Assembly: GCA_947034895.1 (NCBI GenBank)
Contig: OX344763.1
Coordinates: 22,103,001-22,167,000, forward strand
Reading direction: 5' to 3'
Source: Rhytidiadelphus loreus
Taxonomy: Eukaryota; Streptophyta; Bryopsida; Hypnales; Hylocomiaceae
DNA length: 64,000 nt
Of the stretch, positions 20,972 to 32,400 are shown piece after piece. A model generated the notes under the pieces. The model was not told the origin of the DNA, made no database searches, and saw only the letters and a list, made by a program, of their open reading frames with translations. Position 1 is the first letter of the stretch; every line of letters begins with the position of its first letter. The position numbers were made by a program, and so were the translations under genes.

Positions 20972-23809
20972 ATGGGGTCCAATTCTTTACCGGATGACAT
21001 GATGGACTCATCAGAGGATGAGTTGCAAGCTCTGGAGCAAATGAATGTTGGCATTCCTGAGTGTGAAGGACTTCCGCGGCCAATGTGGAATACAAAATTT
21101 GTTACTTTGTATAATGTTGAAGCGGAACTTGTTGGAGAGGGTACTTGTCATAGTGTGAACTCTGAACTTGTACTTGGTGCCAATGGGCCTCTCAGAGACA
21201 CTCATGTATCAATGCACATTTCAAAGTCACATTCTGAAGTGGATATTCCTGCGGAGCACGTACATTCATTGCTGGCTTGGCCTATTACACTGGTCCATTG
21301 TCGTGGAGCAAGTCTGCATGATCATGAAGCTAGGGACAATTTCAATCGTCATCGAGCGGCGCTCTTGAACCCACCTTCCTCGAAATCTGCTAGACCATAT
21401 ACAAGTGCTGCAAGGAACCCACCTCGTGAGACTGCTGTCAAAACAAAAAAATTGCTCACACAAGAGTCAATCAACGAGGTTTCTAGCAAAGTGTGTTGCA
21501 ACCAAAATTGTATTCAACCCTTTCCTAGGGAGAAAATTTGGGCCTTTAGAGAACGCATGTATCGAAATTCGACGTTCAAACATAGAGCATTCATGAAGAC
21601 TGAAGTACATAGACAAATTCATCGCGATGCACGTGGTAGGCGGATGGTCACGGTTGAAGAAATAAATGTGTGTTTGCGCGCATGGATGCATATTGCCGGG
21701 GTCGCAGAGGCTACATTCTATCGGTATTTGAAATACATGAAGGACAATCGGGAAGCAAGGGACCACGGTAACATGGGATTGCTCAAGCCTAGAGAGCATA
21801 CCGAACAAGCTACAGCTTCGTTGAAGTGCATCCTAGAAAAGGAAGCCGATCACATGCCACATTGTACAAGGACTTTGAAGGCAGGTGAGAAGATTGTATC
21901 CAAGATTCTTCCAGCCTCATTTCAATGGAAGGATCAATTATTAAAACTGAATGAGACCAATGCGGCTTTTGGTTTGAAGGAGATTTCAACTTCGAAGTTG
22001 AGCAAGATCAGGTCAACCAAGTTCCCAGAGTACGATGTGAAGAAGCCGGGAGATAATTTTGCTCGATGTGGTACTTGTGACAAGTTGAATGAGCTTATGA
22101 AGGGTTCTATTGCTGGATCCCAAAGTTCTATGAAGTGGTCCAAGAGGTTGACCAAGCATAGTATCACTGCTCGCGCACACAGGGATTTGTATTACATAAA
22201 CCGGAATTGGTCGTATAATTTTCCACATGAATGTGTTACAATTATACACGACAAGATGGATCATGCCAAAACTGCTTCTCCAGTCTTTTCTCACAAGAGT
22301 AAAGAACTTGATGGGCTTGTGAAGCTACCCGTTTCCGTGACGGGTATGATTGTACATGGTCATGTAGATGTGCGTTATGCGCATTATGGCTTGGATGTCT
22401 TTGCCCATGATTCCAACTATACCATTGGTTCAATGGCAAAGTTGTTGCGAGATCTAGAGTTGGAACCGAAGTCTTCTTCTCGGGAGTTGTTCAAGAATTC
22501 AAAGTCCACCAATTTGTTTAAGGCGGTGCTTGAAGGTGCAAGTATGTGTGAAGCATCACTACTGCCGGTGCCGAATACATTAACCCCGGCGATGCGATTA
22601 CCACCAATTCTGAACGTGCAAATGGACAATGCCACTGGGGACAATAAGAATAGATATGTTTTCTGTTTTTGGTCTCTTCTTGTTGCGAACAAGATCTTCC
22701 GTGAAGTCTACATGAACTTCATGATTGTCGGTCACACGCATGATGACATTGATACGCTATTTGGAAGATGGAGCATGGATTTGAAGAAGGAGAACTTTCC
22801 TACAATTCCTTCTCTTATGAAGTCCTTCATGGATGTGGATTCCATCCCCACGATTCCTCATCTTATTGAAGAGGTGCCCGATTTCAAGGGTTTCATTGCA
22901 GGTTCATTTGTGGATGGTGATGACATCCTTGTTGGGCACACAAAACCACATCAAGTAAAGTTCTATCTGGATTCAACAGGATGTCCTGTCATGAAGTACA
23001 AGCTTTTGTGCACAGATGCAGACTGGTTAGGAGAAGACGGAAGAGGCATTAAGTTGTGGAAAGAAGATGATGAAGGACAAAGTTTTTGGCCACGCGGTTC
23101 GCCGTTGCCAGTTCCACTGAAGCCAATGAAAGGCTTGGACGACATCGTCAAAGGTGTATCAGGGTTTGTGAAGTATTGGGAGAATTTGTGCAATGCCGAT
23201 GTCACCGGGGAGTATAGAAGACGTTACAAGCATTTGGTGAAGTATTGGCATGGCGTGAAGGTAGCATTGATGGAACCATTTCCTACTTTTGATGTTTTGA
23301 AGGACGGTTTCTGGCCAACTACCCGCATTGAAGCAAGTCAAGTGGATCAATTAGACGATGACGGTGAGGATCGTGAAGAGTTTGGGGAGGATGAAGCATA
23401 CGTTGGACCATTGAGTGGCCGCCCAAATCCATCCTTCAGAGTAGCACGGGATTTGTTCGAAGGCTATTTTGTTGCGGTTCGACCCGCAGATGGTGACTCT
23501 CATCCAGTTTGGATTGCGAGGGCATTGTCTAATCCGAATTCCAACCTAGAGAATCCGAATTGTGTCCTCATTCAATATTTTCGTCCCACATCAAGGATTC
23601 AAAATGTTCAAGACTTCTATATTGGGTGGGATAGTGATAAAGGTTTGCGTTGGAGGGTTGATGAAACTGAACCACCAATTTGGCAACACACAGATGCTCT
23701 TATGACTGCGTGGAAGTCCAGGATTCAAAAAGATAGTGTGGAGTGTATGATCAAGATTCCGGCTATACAAATTGAAGTCATCAATCAAAGTTTGTCTTCA
23801 TATAATTGA
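20972..23809 (+). CDS. DDE-type transposase-like protein (DUF7869-like)
   Basis: 945 codons, ATG at 20,972 just after an intron acceptor (an ATG at 20,942 lies in the intron), stop TGA. The C-terminal half holds three acidic blocks in RNase H-fold order: IIHDKMDHAK (residue about 425), QMDNATGDNKN (about 550) and GHTHDDIDTLFGR (about 588), a plausible DDD/E catalytic core. The N-terminal half has Cys/His clusters (CCNQNC, CGTC) and the helical DNA-binding-like region expected before it. No premature stop, so it may be functional. It diverges from the ParB-like gene and shares its intronic palindromes. Family name is from memory of the GHTHxDID signature; catalysis is inferred. Confidence 0.65.
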   Translation: MGSNSLPDDMMDSSEDELQALEQMNVGIPECEGLPRPMWNTKFVTLYNVEAELVGEGTCHSVNSELVLGANGPLRDTHVSMHISKSHSEVDIPAEHVHSLLAWPITLVHCRGASLHDHEARDNFNRHRAALLNPPSSKSARPYTSAARNPPRETAVKTKKLLTQESINEVSSKVCCNQNCIQPFPREKIWAFRERMYRNSTFKHRAFMKTEVHRQIHRDARGRRMVTVEEINVCLRAWMHIAGVAEATFYRYLKYMKDNREARDHGNMGLLKPREHTEQATASLKCILEKEADHMPHCTRTLKAGEKIVSKILPASFQWKDQLLKLNETNAAFGLKEISTSKLSKIRSTKFPEYDVKKPGDNFARCGTCDKLNELMKGSIAGSQSSMKWSKRLTKHSITARAHRDLYYINRNWSYNFPHECVTIIHDKMDHAKTASPVFSHKSKELDGLVKLPVSVTGMIVHGHVDVRYAHYGLDVFAHDSNYTIGSMAKLLRDLELEPKSSSRELFKNSKSTNLFKAVLEGASMCEASLLPVPNTLTPAMRLPPILNVQMDNATGDNKNRYVFCFWSLLVANKIFREVYMNFMIVGHTHDDIDTLFGRWSMDLKKENFPTIPSLMKSFMDVDSIPTIPHLIEEVPDFKGFIAGSFVDGDDILVGHTKPHQVKFYLDSTGCPVMKYKLLCTDADWLGEDGRGIKLWKEDDEGQSFWPRGSPLPVPLKPMKGLDDIVKGVSGFVKYWENLCNADVTGEYRRRYKHLVKYWHGVKVALMEPFPTFDVLKDGFWPTTRIEASQVDQLDDDGEDREEFGEDEAYVGPLSGRPNPSFRVARDLFEGYFVAVRPADGDSHPVWIARALSNPNSNLENPNCVLIQYFRPTSRIQNVQDFYIGWDSDKGLRWRVDETEPPIWQHTDALMTAWKSRIQKDSVECMIKIPAIQIEVINQSLSSYN

Positions 23810-24560
23810 GAAGTCATAACCACGTATGTGCATATGTGGCATATTTTGATTTGTATTTGACATCAACATCTTCTGTGTAGAGGATGAAATTTATATTTTG
23901 TAGTAGGTGGTTTAGGTTTGGAAGTTGTTGGTTTGGATTTATAGTTTGGTACTGCTTAGTTGTATGTTTTGGAAAGTTCATCTTGTTTTTTAAAAACAAG
24001 AAAATTTTGTTTTAATATTAATATATTTTATTTATGTACTCTTGTGTTTTATTTATATATTTTCTACTCTAGAGTATTATTTAACTTGGTTATCGCAAGC
24101 ACATATGTTATAAAATCTCTTGAAATTTCATTTGAAAGTGTGAAGTGATGATAAAAAGGGGTAGTGGGTATAACCACTTTGTTTTGGATAAACATGTACT
24201 TCAATTGTCACATTCCGGATAGGGGCTAATTGGTTGTTAATACTTTCCTGCTTGTGTAAGTCACTAGCAACACCAAGTCATATTTGTCTTTCAGTCGCTC
24301 ATACGAATTCAAACAGAAATTTATTTAAGGACTTTGTATATCACTATACTATCATTTTAATGAAAATTGCAATTCAAAATAGACAATATTATTTTGAGAG
24401 GGTCCAAAACACTATATTCAAAATTTGAACACTATATACAAAACTAGTCATGTACTACACAAGGTACACTTTCAAGTGGCAAGGGTACACATTAGAGGGA
24501 TGGCACCCAATACTCAAGCAAAATATCTTGAGAGCATTCAATGAATATCAATTGTCATGA
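23810..24560. other. AT-rich 3' flank
   Basis: 3' UTR and spacer. AACACTATATTCA at about 24,408 also occurs at about 6,524, but this is too short to be called a terminal repeat. Confidence 0.4.
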
Positions 24561-24582
24561 TTAGCCTTGGATCTGGAATCGT

Positions 24583-25397
24583 GTGACTAAACTTGCTAGT
24601 GTTTTAGGTTATGATGGAGGTCCTTGCAAGTACTTTCTTCTTTGTGAAGGTGAAGACTACAAATTAGACTTCCAAGAGAAGCCATGGAACCCAGTACCAC
24701 CATGCTCCAGTCCTTGTGTACTCTTCTTCCGGGTGCTGGTTTCAGGGTTATTGCAGTTTAGCGTTGCCATTAAAATGTTGGCAGGTGAAGGGGATAGCAG
24801 CAACGGGGCTACCTGTAGCAAAGGCCCCGAACGGAGGAGACGCGACAACATGCAAGGATTGTTGAGCTTCGAGAGGACAATAAAGAAGTCCACATTTCAC
24901 ACTGTGGTGCGTTTCTTTTTTGTGCTTCACGTGTTTGGAATTCTATTGTGGTACTCATGGAGTGATGGTTTGGCATTGTCCTGCCTTCAAGTACCCACAG
25001 ACTAAGGAGTAACTTGATTTTAGATGATGAGGGAGCGAGGATGGATTCAATGGCTTAGCAACATTGCGGTTTTAGAGTATGCATCCTCTCTTCCTAGTGT
25101 GAGGTTGTTGGCTCATTAGATTAAGGGCTTGCCTTCCAGACTATACCAACAGATTTTATGCGCACTTGGGGAGACCAAGTCAAACATCCCGTTTACATTG
25201 TTTCAGACGAAGAAAGCATGGTGTGGGAAGTCTGTCTCACAGAGCAGCAGACCAAAGGAGAGCCACAAGTTAAGCTCGGACAGGGTTGGAAAGACTTTGC
25301 GATGTCCAATTGTCTGGGCCTTGGCAACCGATTGACATTCACTCTCACGAGCAAGTCCAAGTTCTTTGTGTTGATAACTCGAAATAAAGAAGAGTAA
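24583..25397 (+). CDS. B3 DNA-binding domain gene (REM-like), partial model
   Basis: The last exon begins after CTTCCAG at 25,138 and runs to TAA at 25,395-25,397. It reads IPTDFMRTWGDQ, then VWEVCL, KLGQGWKDFAMSN, LGLGNRLTFTL and KFFVLI, the strand-by-strand signature of a plant B3 domain. Earlier exons around 24,583-24,905 (FLLCEGEDYKLDF; Arg-rich PERRRRDN) are less certain. It follows the DDE-type gene on the same strand at 1.3 kb. B3 proteins are sequence-specific DNA binders; whether this one belongs to the transposon or is a nearby host relic is unknown. Confidence 0.6.
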
Positions 25398-25399
25398 CA

Positions 25400-26435
25400 G
25401 TTTAGGGTCATGGTTGGACGATGTACCTTGTTGGAAACCGTTTTCACTGCCATTTTTGAAGTTTTGGGAGGGACAATATTAGAATTGAAGTGAGGTTAGA
25501 AAACTTAGAAATTGGAGTGCCTCCCAATCCCGCTTGGCATTTTGGGTCCTTCAGAACCTCCGCAGTTCAACAATGTTTTTTGATTGACAATGCATTCTTA
25601 CAATAAGCATGACCATACTTTTACTAGCACTTTCCCCTTGTATGTAGGTTCTTTGAATGCACTTTACTTTCCCTTGTGTTGTGCTTTTTCTGGCTTTTTC
25701 TTCTACTGTGCTGTGTTAGTGGCTTTGCCTTATGTTGTGCTTATTGCATGTTTAGTAATGCATGAGATTGTTTGTGGTTTTTTGGGTGCTTCAGTATTTG
25801 AGTTTCGGTAGAGATTTAGAAGACATACTCTTTCAATGCATGTTTTCCAAGTAATGTATGTGAGTTTGTTTGGGGGTTACGGTCATGTTAAAAGTATTTT
25901 AGCGTTCATGAGATTTAGGTACGTAATATTCAATCCATGTTAGTTCAGGGTACACAAGTCTTCAGATTGCAAATGGAAAGCACATGAGCATTGTAACTCC
26001 AATGTCCAATACAACCTCATGACAACTGCTTATGGAATTGGGAGTCCAACAAATTCAACACGAATCAACGCAAGCAGATGTGCAAAACTATGGGCACAAG
26101 TAGTGTAGTCAATCAAATGCAGTCATTTCATATTGACAATGGGTGAAAAGAAACTTTACAAAGCTTGGTGGTGCCACTAAGTCATCACTGAAAAAGCTAA
26201 ATAAGAAAGCAAACACTACTCCGCCCAAGTGTAGAAATCCTGCTTCAGTGCCATACATCTGCCAAAATTCAAGAGATTGTGTAAGCGCGTGCCACAAGTT
26301 TATCCCCAAATAGGAGAAGCCATGACTACATTCAAGCAATTTTTCCAAGACACATGGCCAAATTGACAAAGCAACATGTACTCTAAACCATGACTTGCAG
26401 TGAAAATGCTTTAGTGCTGGCCAAGGAGACCTTAC
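25400..26435. other. Spacer without recognised gene
   Basis: Mixed composition; short open frames only. No repeat structure seen. Confidence 0.35.
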
Positions 26436-26887
26436 CTGCTTCAACGCTGGTCTGTGTGCGATGGAAGTGCATCCCCTTCTGTACATAGATTCAGATGAGT
26501 ATCCAGCCCAGAGGATCTGTCACAACCTGCTACTGGTGTCCGCATGGGTTCAATTGTCATTTGGGTCGGAGTTGGGTCAAAGCTATGATTTTCGTCAGCG
26601 TCCCAGTAGATACTGTCCTCTGGGTCGGAGTAGTAATTTGGGTCGCTGTCCCAAAGACAAATGTCATGGTGAATTGTATAAGCAACTCCGCTACAGAATT
26701 CCATATTCCGCAACTCAGCATTAGCAGCTCGTGTCCACCTCACTTGTGGACTGTCTCCTCTCTGCAAAAGCGCCCTCACTTGTTGTCCCCCAAAGAAAGG
26801 AACCTTACCTTTGCGTTGTGCGACCGTGTCATCAACCCGTGCAAGGTAAAATTGCAACTCAGCCTTTGTCATAGGAAGCTCCGCCAT
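26436..26887 (-). CDS. First exon of an unknown minus-strand gene
   Basis: ATG at 26,887, 148 open codons, TGA just before a GTAAGG donor at 26,435. The protein is acidic with Tyr/Asp-rich stretches (DSDPNYYSDPEDS) and no known domain. It lies on the strand of the transposase pseudogene at 40.7-44.3 kb, on the other side of the 13-kb retrotransposon insertion, so both may once have been adjacent parts of one element. Confidence 0.35.
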
Positions 26888-27346
26888 TACAAATACTAGA
26901 GTGCTTTAGATGGACAAGAATTGAAACTGTGAGCAATTAAAGCAGACTTGAAACTAAAGCAACGTAGGTGATTCACAGGATAAGAAGGCTCCGGACGCTC
27001 CAACACTGGACCAAACACAGGTGACCTGGAACGATGAGCAAGACTGAAAGAAATGAACAAGGTGAACCTGTTGTATACCTCGGCTTACCTGTTGCTGGTA
27101 GTAGTTCTGCTCCGTGCCCTACTCATATGCAGCACAATCGAGAACTAATAACTTCATTAGACACGAGTGAACACACATGCGCAATTAAGTGTGCTCATAA
27201 TTTTCAATGCAAATAGACTCTAACTAGTCAGTTCAGACGTCCTACACGTATGAATACAATGAATACAACGACAACAAAACTAGCATGCATTTAGAATTGA
27301 ACATTGGATCTAGTCACACTGGGATGACGTCAAGAATGGTAGCTGC

Positions 27347-27351
27347 CTATG
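27347..27351. repeat. Target site duplication, left (CTATG)
   Basis: Identical to 40,498-40,502. Confidence 0.9.
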
Positions 27352-28670
27352 TGTGGACCATAGTATAATTTTAGTTTTTGCCTATTGGTAGTTTTTCATG
27401 CTTAATATGTAGTTTTACCAATAGGGAGGTTAATTTCACTATATATACGGGCTATATGTCTTTTAATTGCTGATAGGGAACTCATGGTGATTTGGAGGGG
27501 CAGATTTTGATGCTCCGATTGGCGGTTATGATCAGTTGGCCTTTGGCCGGTATGTAGTGGTTTTTCACGATTGTGTTTTTTAGTTGACTTCAGAGAGAAA
27601 AGAAGCACTCCTTCCTGCGATTGGAAGTAAAAACAATTGTGTGTTTGTGTTTGTGTTTTTGAGTAATGAGATATGAGATGAATTGTTTTGCCAAATTGTG
27701 AAGTCTATGCAATTGGTGAAGTTTCTGTGTTATGGTTAATTGGAAAATTATGTGTTTTTGGAAGTTGTGTGATTTTGTGTGTTATGTGATGCATATGGCC
27801 AATTGGGTCTAAACTGACTGCATGTGTTAAATAGTTTCCCGATTGGGATATCTGGAATCACTGTGGATCATATACATTACCAATTGGAAAACTGATTGGA
27901 GAGTTTGAAGGATAGGATGGAGTGAGAAATTGGCATAATTGAACAATTGTGATAGATTGAAATAATTTGAGAGATTGAATAAGCATAAACGATTGGAATG
28001 AAAATTAATAAGAATGTTTAAAATGTAATAATTTAACGAATGTGTTTTAATGAGAAATTGATTGTGAGCTTGCGTGATTGAGGATAATTGTAGTCATTAA
28101 CCGATTGGAAAATATTGTGAATAATTTCTAAAAGCTGTATTTGAGACTAAGAATTGGAAATATCAATTGGAAAGCTTAGAAAGAATTTGTGTTGAGTTGT
28201 TAAATTCTAAGAGATCGATTGGTGTCTTAAATTGCAAAATTAAGATAAGTAAATAGAAATCAATCGGAAATGAATTTGGGAATTAAGAAACTGTGTGGAG
28301 TGATCAATTGTGAGGAAAGCTGATTGGTAAACTGAGATATTATACCTGTGGAGTTGAAGACCAATTAGAGAAAGGCTGTGCGTTTATTAGCGTGCTGTAA
28401 AGCAAACAATTGGAAGGTGGAGTAAAGCTGGGGAATTATTGGAGAAATTACCAATCAGAAAAGCTGGAAGACTATGGCCAATTGATTCGATAAGTGGTTC
28501 TAAACCGATTGGTTATTGATATATAATATGAATAAGTCTTACACTCGGAATCTTGCAATTGGCAATGCCGTGGAATAAATTTTACAATCCTATTGGAATA
28601 GTTTACCTCCTAGTGTTCGAATCCTTTCTTAGGATTTATTTTTATAGAAGAAATTAAAAATCCTTCTACA
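27352..28670 (+). repeat. 5' LTR
   Basis: Starts TGTGGACCATAG, ends CCTTCTACA. A TATA box (TATATATA) lies near 27,440. CAATTGG/CGATTGG occurs at high density also here, in noncoding sequence. Confidence 0.95.
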
Positions 28671-28693
28671 TTTTGGCGACCATGCTGGGGAGG
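28671..28693 (+). other. Primer binding site
   Basis: Directly after the LTR: TGGCGACCATGCTGGGG preceded by three T. The TGG start matches a tRNA CCA end and the form TGGCGACC...GGGG is usual for Tat/Ogre-type elements (tRNA-Arg suggested, not verified). Confidence 0.6.
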
Positions 28694-28782
28694 TAATTTT
28701 CATATTTCGATTGGAAGAATAAAATTTACTTAACCTAAATTGTCAATTGGAATGGTGGTGTATGAGATAATGATGAAAGCTC

Positions 28783-29400
28783 ATGAGTTATAATGGGGAA
28801 TCCGAGTCTAGCATAAGTGCTCGAGAGGCAAGGGCTCGTAGATGTTCGCATTCTCGATACCAATGGTGTATCAATCAGTTTGAACACAATCGGTCTGTTT
28901 CATTACCTACTAGTCCCGATTGGAGAAATTATAACGTAGACTCAGATACAACCTCTGACGAGGAAACCAGTAATCAGTGGATTCCACCAATTGGTCCAGT
29001 GGAAACTACAGGATCAGTGCATCCTAATAGTCCAGAGAGAAACGGTGAACCAATTGGAGTTGAAGTAAATTTTGAAACTGAACACCAATCGAGTAGTGAT
29101 TCTGAACCATTATCTCCCGAACCAGAAGTAGAAATCGATTGGTTTGAGAGTGATTGTTCCGACATGGATCATGCACCAGAGGCTCGTCAACAGGTATTAC
29201 CTGTTAGGATGAGAGACGGGGAAGAGGCTGATCGGCCGTATTCGTTAGTGCAATATCCCTATTTTTACGGACAAATCGGTAGTGATCCCGATAGGCATAT
29301 TCATGAATTTTTAACAGTATGTAATGCTAATAATGCTAGAACCGAGGCCCATTGGCTTAGTATATTTCCGGTTACGTTGCAAGCCCATGCTAAATAGTGA
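28783..29400 (+). pseudogene. gag, N-terminal part
   Basis: ATG at 28,783 opens an acidic Ser/Pro-rich segment leading to the capsid-like fold (GSDPDRHIHEFLTVC). TAG TGA at 29,395-29,400 interrupts the frame just before the central capsid segment; the same frame resumes at once with FQRQAPGHFANW. Both stops are explainable by C-to-T change (Gln, and Trp on the other strand). Confidence 0.75.
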
Positions 29401-32400
29401 TTTCAACGTCAAGCACCCGGTCACTTTGCCAATTGGACTGCCTTAAGAGATGAATTTTTAACCCAATTTAGACCAATAGCTTATGAAGAAAGGTTGAGTG
29501 AGCAATTACAAGATATTACAATGACTATGGGAGAATCTATTGATTCTTACTATGGCCGATTAGAAGATTTAGTTTTAAGACTTCCAGCCGGTCATGGTTA
29601 TAATGATCAAATGCAAATGAGATTTTTTATTAGAGGATTGGTACCACATAGGCTAAAAACATATGTAAAAGAAGTGGCTCCAGGTACTTTAAATGATGCC
29701 TATAGGAGGGCAAAATTATGGGAGGAGGTAAATTTTGAGGATAATTATGGGGTGGCTATACAATCTCAACCTCAATTGAGACCTAATATTAATGATAAGA
29801 TGACCTACCAAACTCCATATCCTCCCACTACCTATGTTCCTCCAAATTCTACCGTACAAGTGTCCATACCATCCATAGTGCCGGTCAATGCGGGGCCAGT
29901 ACAAACAATGCCTATTGGTACAACAGTAGTCAAACCAATACCAATAGAGCCAAATAAAATGGAAGCCCAATTGTTAGATTTAACCCATAAATTTGAAGAT
30001 TTGGCCGTTCATTTAAATAATGCAATAGAAAAGAAAGGTCAACCTCCAAATGATAGAGCTAATATATGGTGCACTAATTGTAGAGGTCAGGGCCATATGT
30101 TAAATGATTGTCCCTCGCCATCTAATTTATCCCCTAAGTGTAGATTTTGTGGAGGGAAGCATGAGACGGAATCTTGCCGTAATTTACAAAAAAGTTTAAT
30201 AAATGAGGCAAACCAACGTGCTCAATTGGGTCAAGTATTTGTAGTGGATAATAATAATAACAGTTATGATAATAGTAATAATCCCAATAGGTTTGTACGG
30301 CAATCCACTTATAAAGGAAATAATTTTAATCCTAATTTTGTACCCAAGAATAGAACCTTTAATCCTAATTTTAATCCGAACTTTAACCCAAAGAATTTCA
30401 ATAATGGGGGATTTAATAGTAACAACCCCAATAGGTATATACCACAAAATCCTACAAGTCAAAACCAAGGTTGGAATCAATTGCCCTTTGGAAGTCCTAA
30501 TCAAGGGAATCCTACCTATGGGGGAAATAACCCAAGTTGGCAAGAAAATCCAAATGTGCAATGCTATAATTGTAGAGAAATGGGACATTTCGCAAGAAAT
30601 TGCCCGAATGCTAAGGCTAGCATTCCCTATGTTCCATTGTGTGGCAATTGCAACCAGGCAGGCCATACCGCAGAAGAATGTAATGGGCCAAAACGGGAAA
30701 ATCCACGCAACAATGATGGAATGGTGCGGGAAAATAAAACCGGTCCAAAATTGGTAATGCTTAGCGAAGATAGGGTAGTTCACCATGTTTCAATAAATGA
30801 AGTGAGTTCATTGAGTGGTTGTGATAATTTGAATTTAAAAGAACAATTGAAATCTAATGACGATATTAAAAATGTTAAACAAGTTACTACTAGAGCAAAG
30901 GCTAATAAGCCATCAGTACCAATGGGAAATCAACCTATAATTAATGCCGATGTGATTTTACCGATAGGGAATAAAATTCTCAATGAGAATGTAGAAACAC
31001 CAACGTCAGTGGTGTCGCCATTGATTCAATCAGGGATCACCACTTTACCAATTGTTAATAATGAGAATAAACTATTAGAAAATCAAAACAATGGAGTTTT
31101 GGTGCAAAAAGAAACCCATTGGGTACCTCAAAATATTCCATTAAGTCAACCAGTCCCATCGGTAGATCCTGTGTTGTTAAATTTGAAAACCTTAAATCCT
31201 GTGACCCATGGAGAATTCCAAGAGTATCAACCAGCTCTTGGGATTTTTAAACATCCTATTCAAGAAATCCCATCGTTAGGTCAGGATTCAATAAATATGG
31301 CCAAACCAATTGGTGATGCATTGGATATAGTACCAGACCATCCCAATTGGAAAAAGCAAACAGTACCAATAGGTCAAGTACCGATGAGGAATCAAGTACT
31401 ACCAAATAAGATCAATCGGTTTAATAAAAATAGAAAATCTAAACCAATTGGTATTATGCATGGTACAATTGGCTATGATATTTTAGAAGACTTGGGAAAT
31501 TTAAAAGCTGATATATCTATAAAACAATTGTTAGGAGTAGCACCACAATGTAGGGCTACACTTCAAGAAAATTTAATTAGAAAAAGGAATAGAAAAATGG
31601 TAAATGAAGTTGCTATTAGCCCAGATCCTGGCGCTCCCATGATTGATGTGACAATTGATGGAGTTATAGTTAGTGGTGTACAAGTTGATGGAGGTTCGAG
31701 TGTAAATTTAATGAATTGGGAAACTATGATTAGTCTTCAATTGGAAGGGTTACAAGAAACTAAATTAGTCCTACGTATGGCTGACCAGAGTAGGGTCATA
31801 CCAAAAGGAATTTTACCTAAATTAAAAACCATGATCTCTGGTATTATTTATTATATAGATTATATTGTGTTCCAACAATTGTCTCCTAATACATCCTATC
31901 CTATATTACTAGGTCGGCCTTGGTTATACCAAGCCAAAGCTAAAGACGATTGGGGTAGGGGTTTATTAACAATTGGTTCTGGTTTATCTAAAGTTAAATT
32001 ACAAATGTATTCAAAAAAATACCATGGGGAAACACAATGGGAATCTATTGAACATACTAGTGATCTAGATTATGATTCAGATGTTGAAGAAAATGTAAAT
32101 GCCAACCAGGTACAATTTCATGGTTTAATAAAACCAAACAAATCACTAATTGGTAGAGTATTTAAGGAAATTGGGCCTGGGGAATATCTACTACCTTGTA
32201 AAGACAGTGAAGATTCCGATCGAGCCATTGCCTATTGGTTAATGGATAAGGCTGTCTATGGGGTATCTGATGACCAATCGGAATTAGAACCTACTTGGGA
32301 AACAGAGGACCATTGGGATTATTCTTCTGAGTCTATCCCAATTGAAAAACATGTTCCTAAAGATTTATGTATGGATTTAAATATTGGTAGTGAAGATGAT

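Noticed and set aside
6524..24420. Terminal inverted or direct repeats for the 7-25 kb candidate transposon
   Set aside because: Only AACACTATATTCA is shared between the flanks, too short and AT-rich; borders remain unknown.
29716..30786. Minus-strand and alternative-frame ORFs over gag
   Set aside because: Shadows of the Asn-rich gag linker; the plus-strand frame has zinc knuckles and pol domains.
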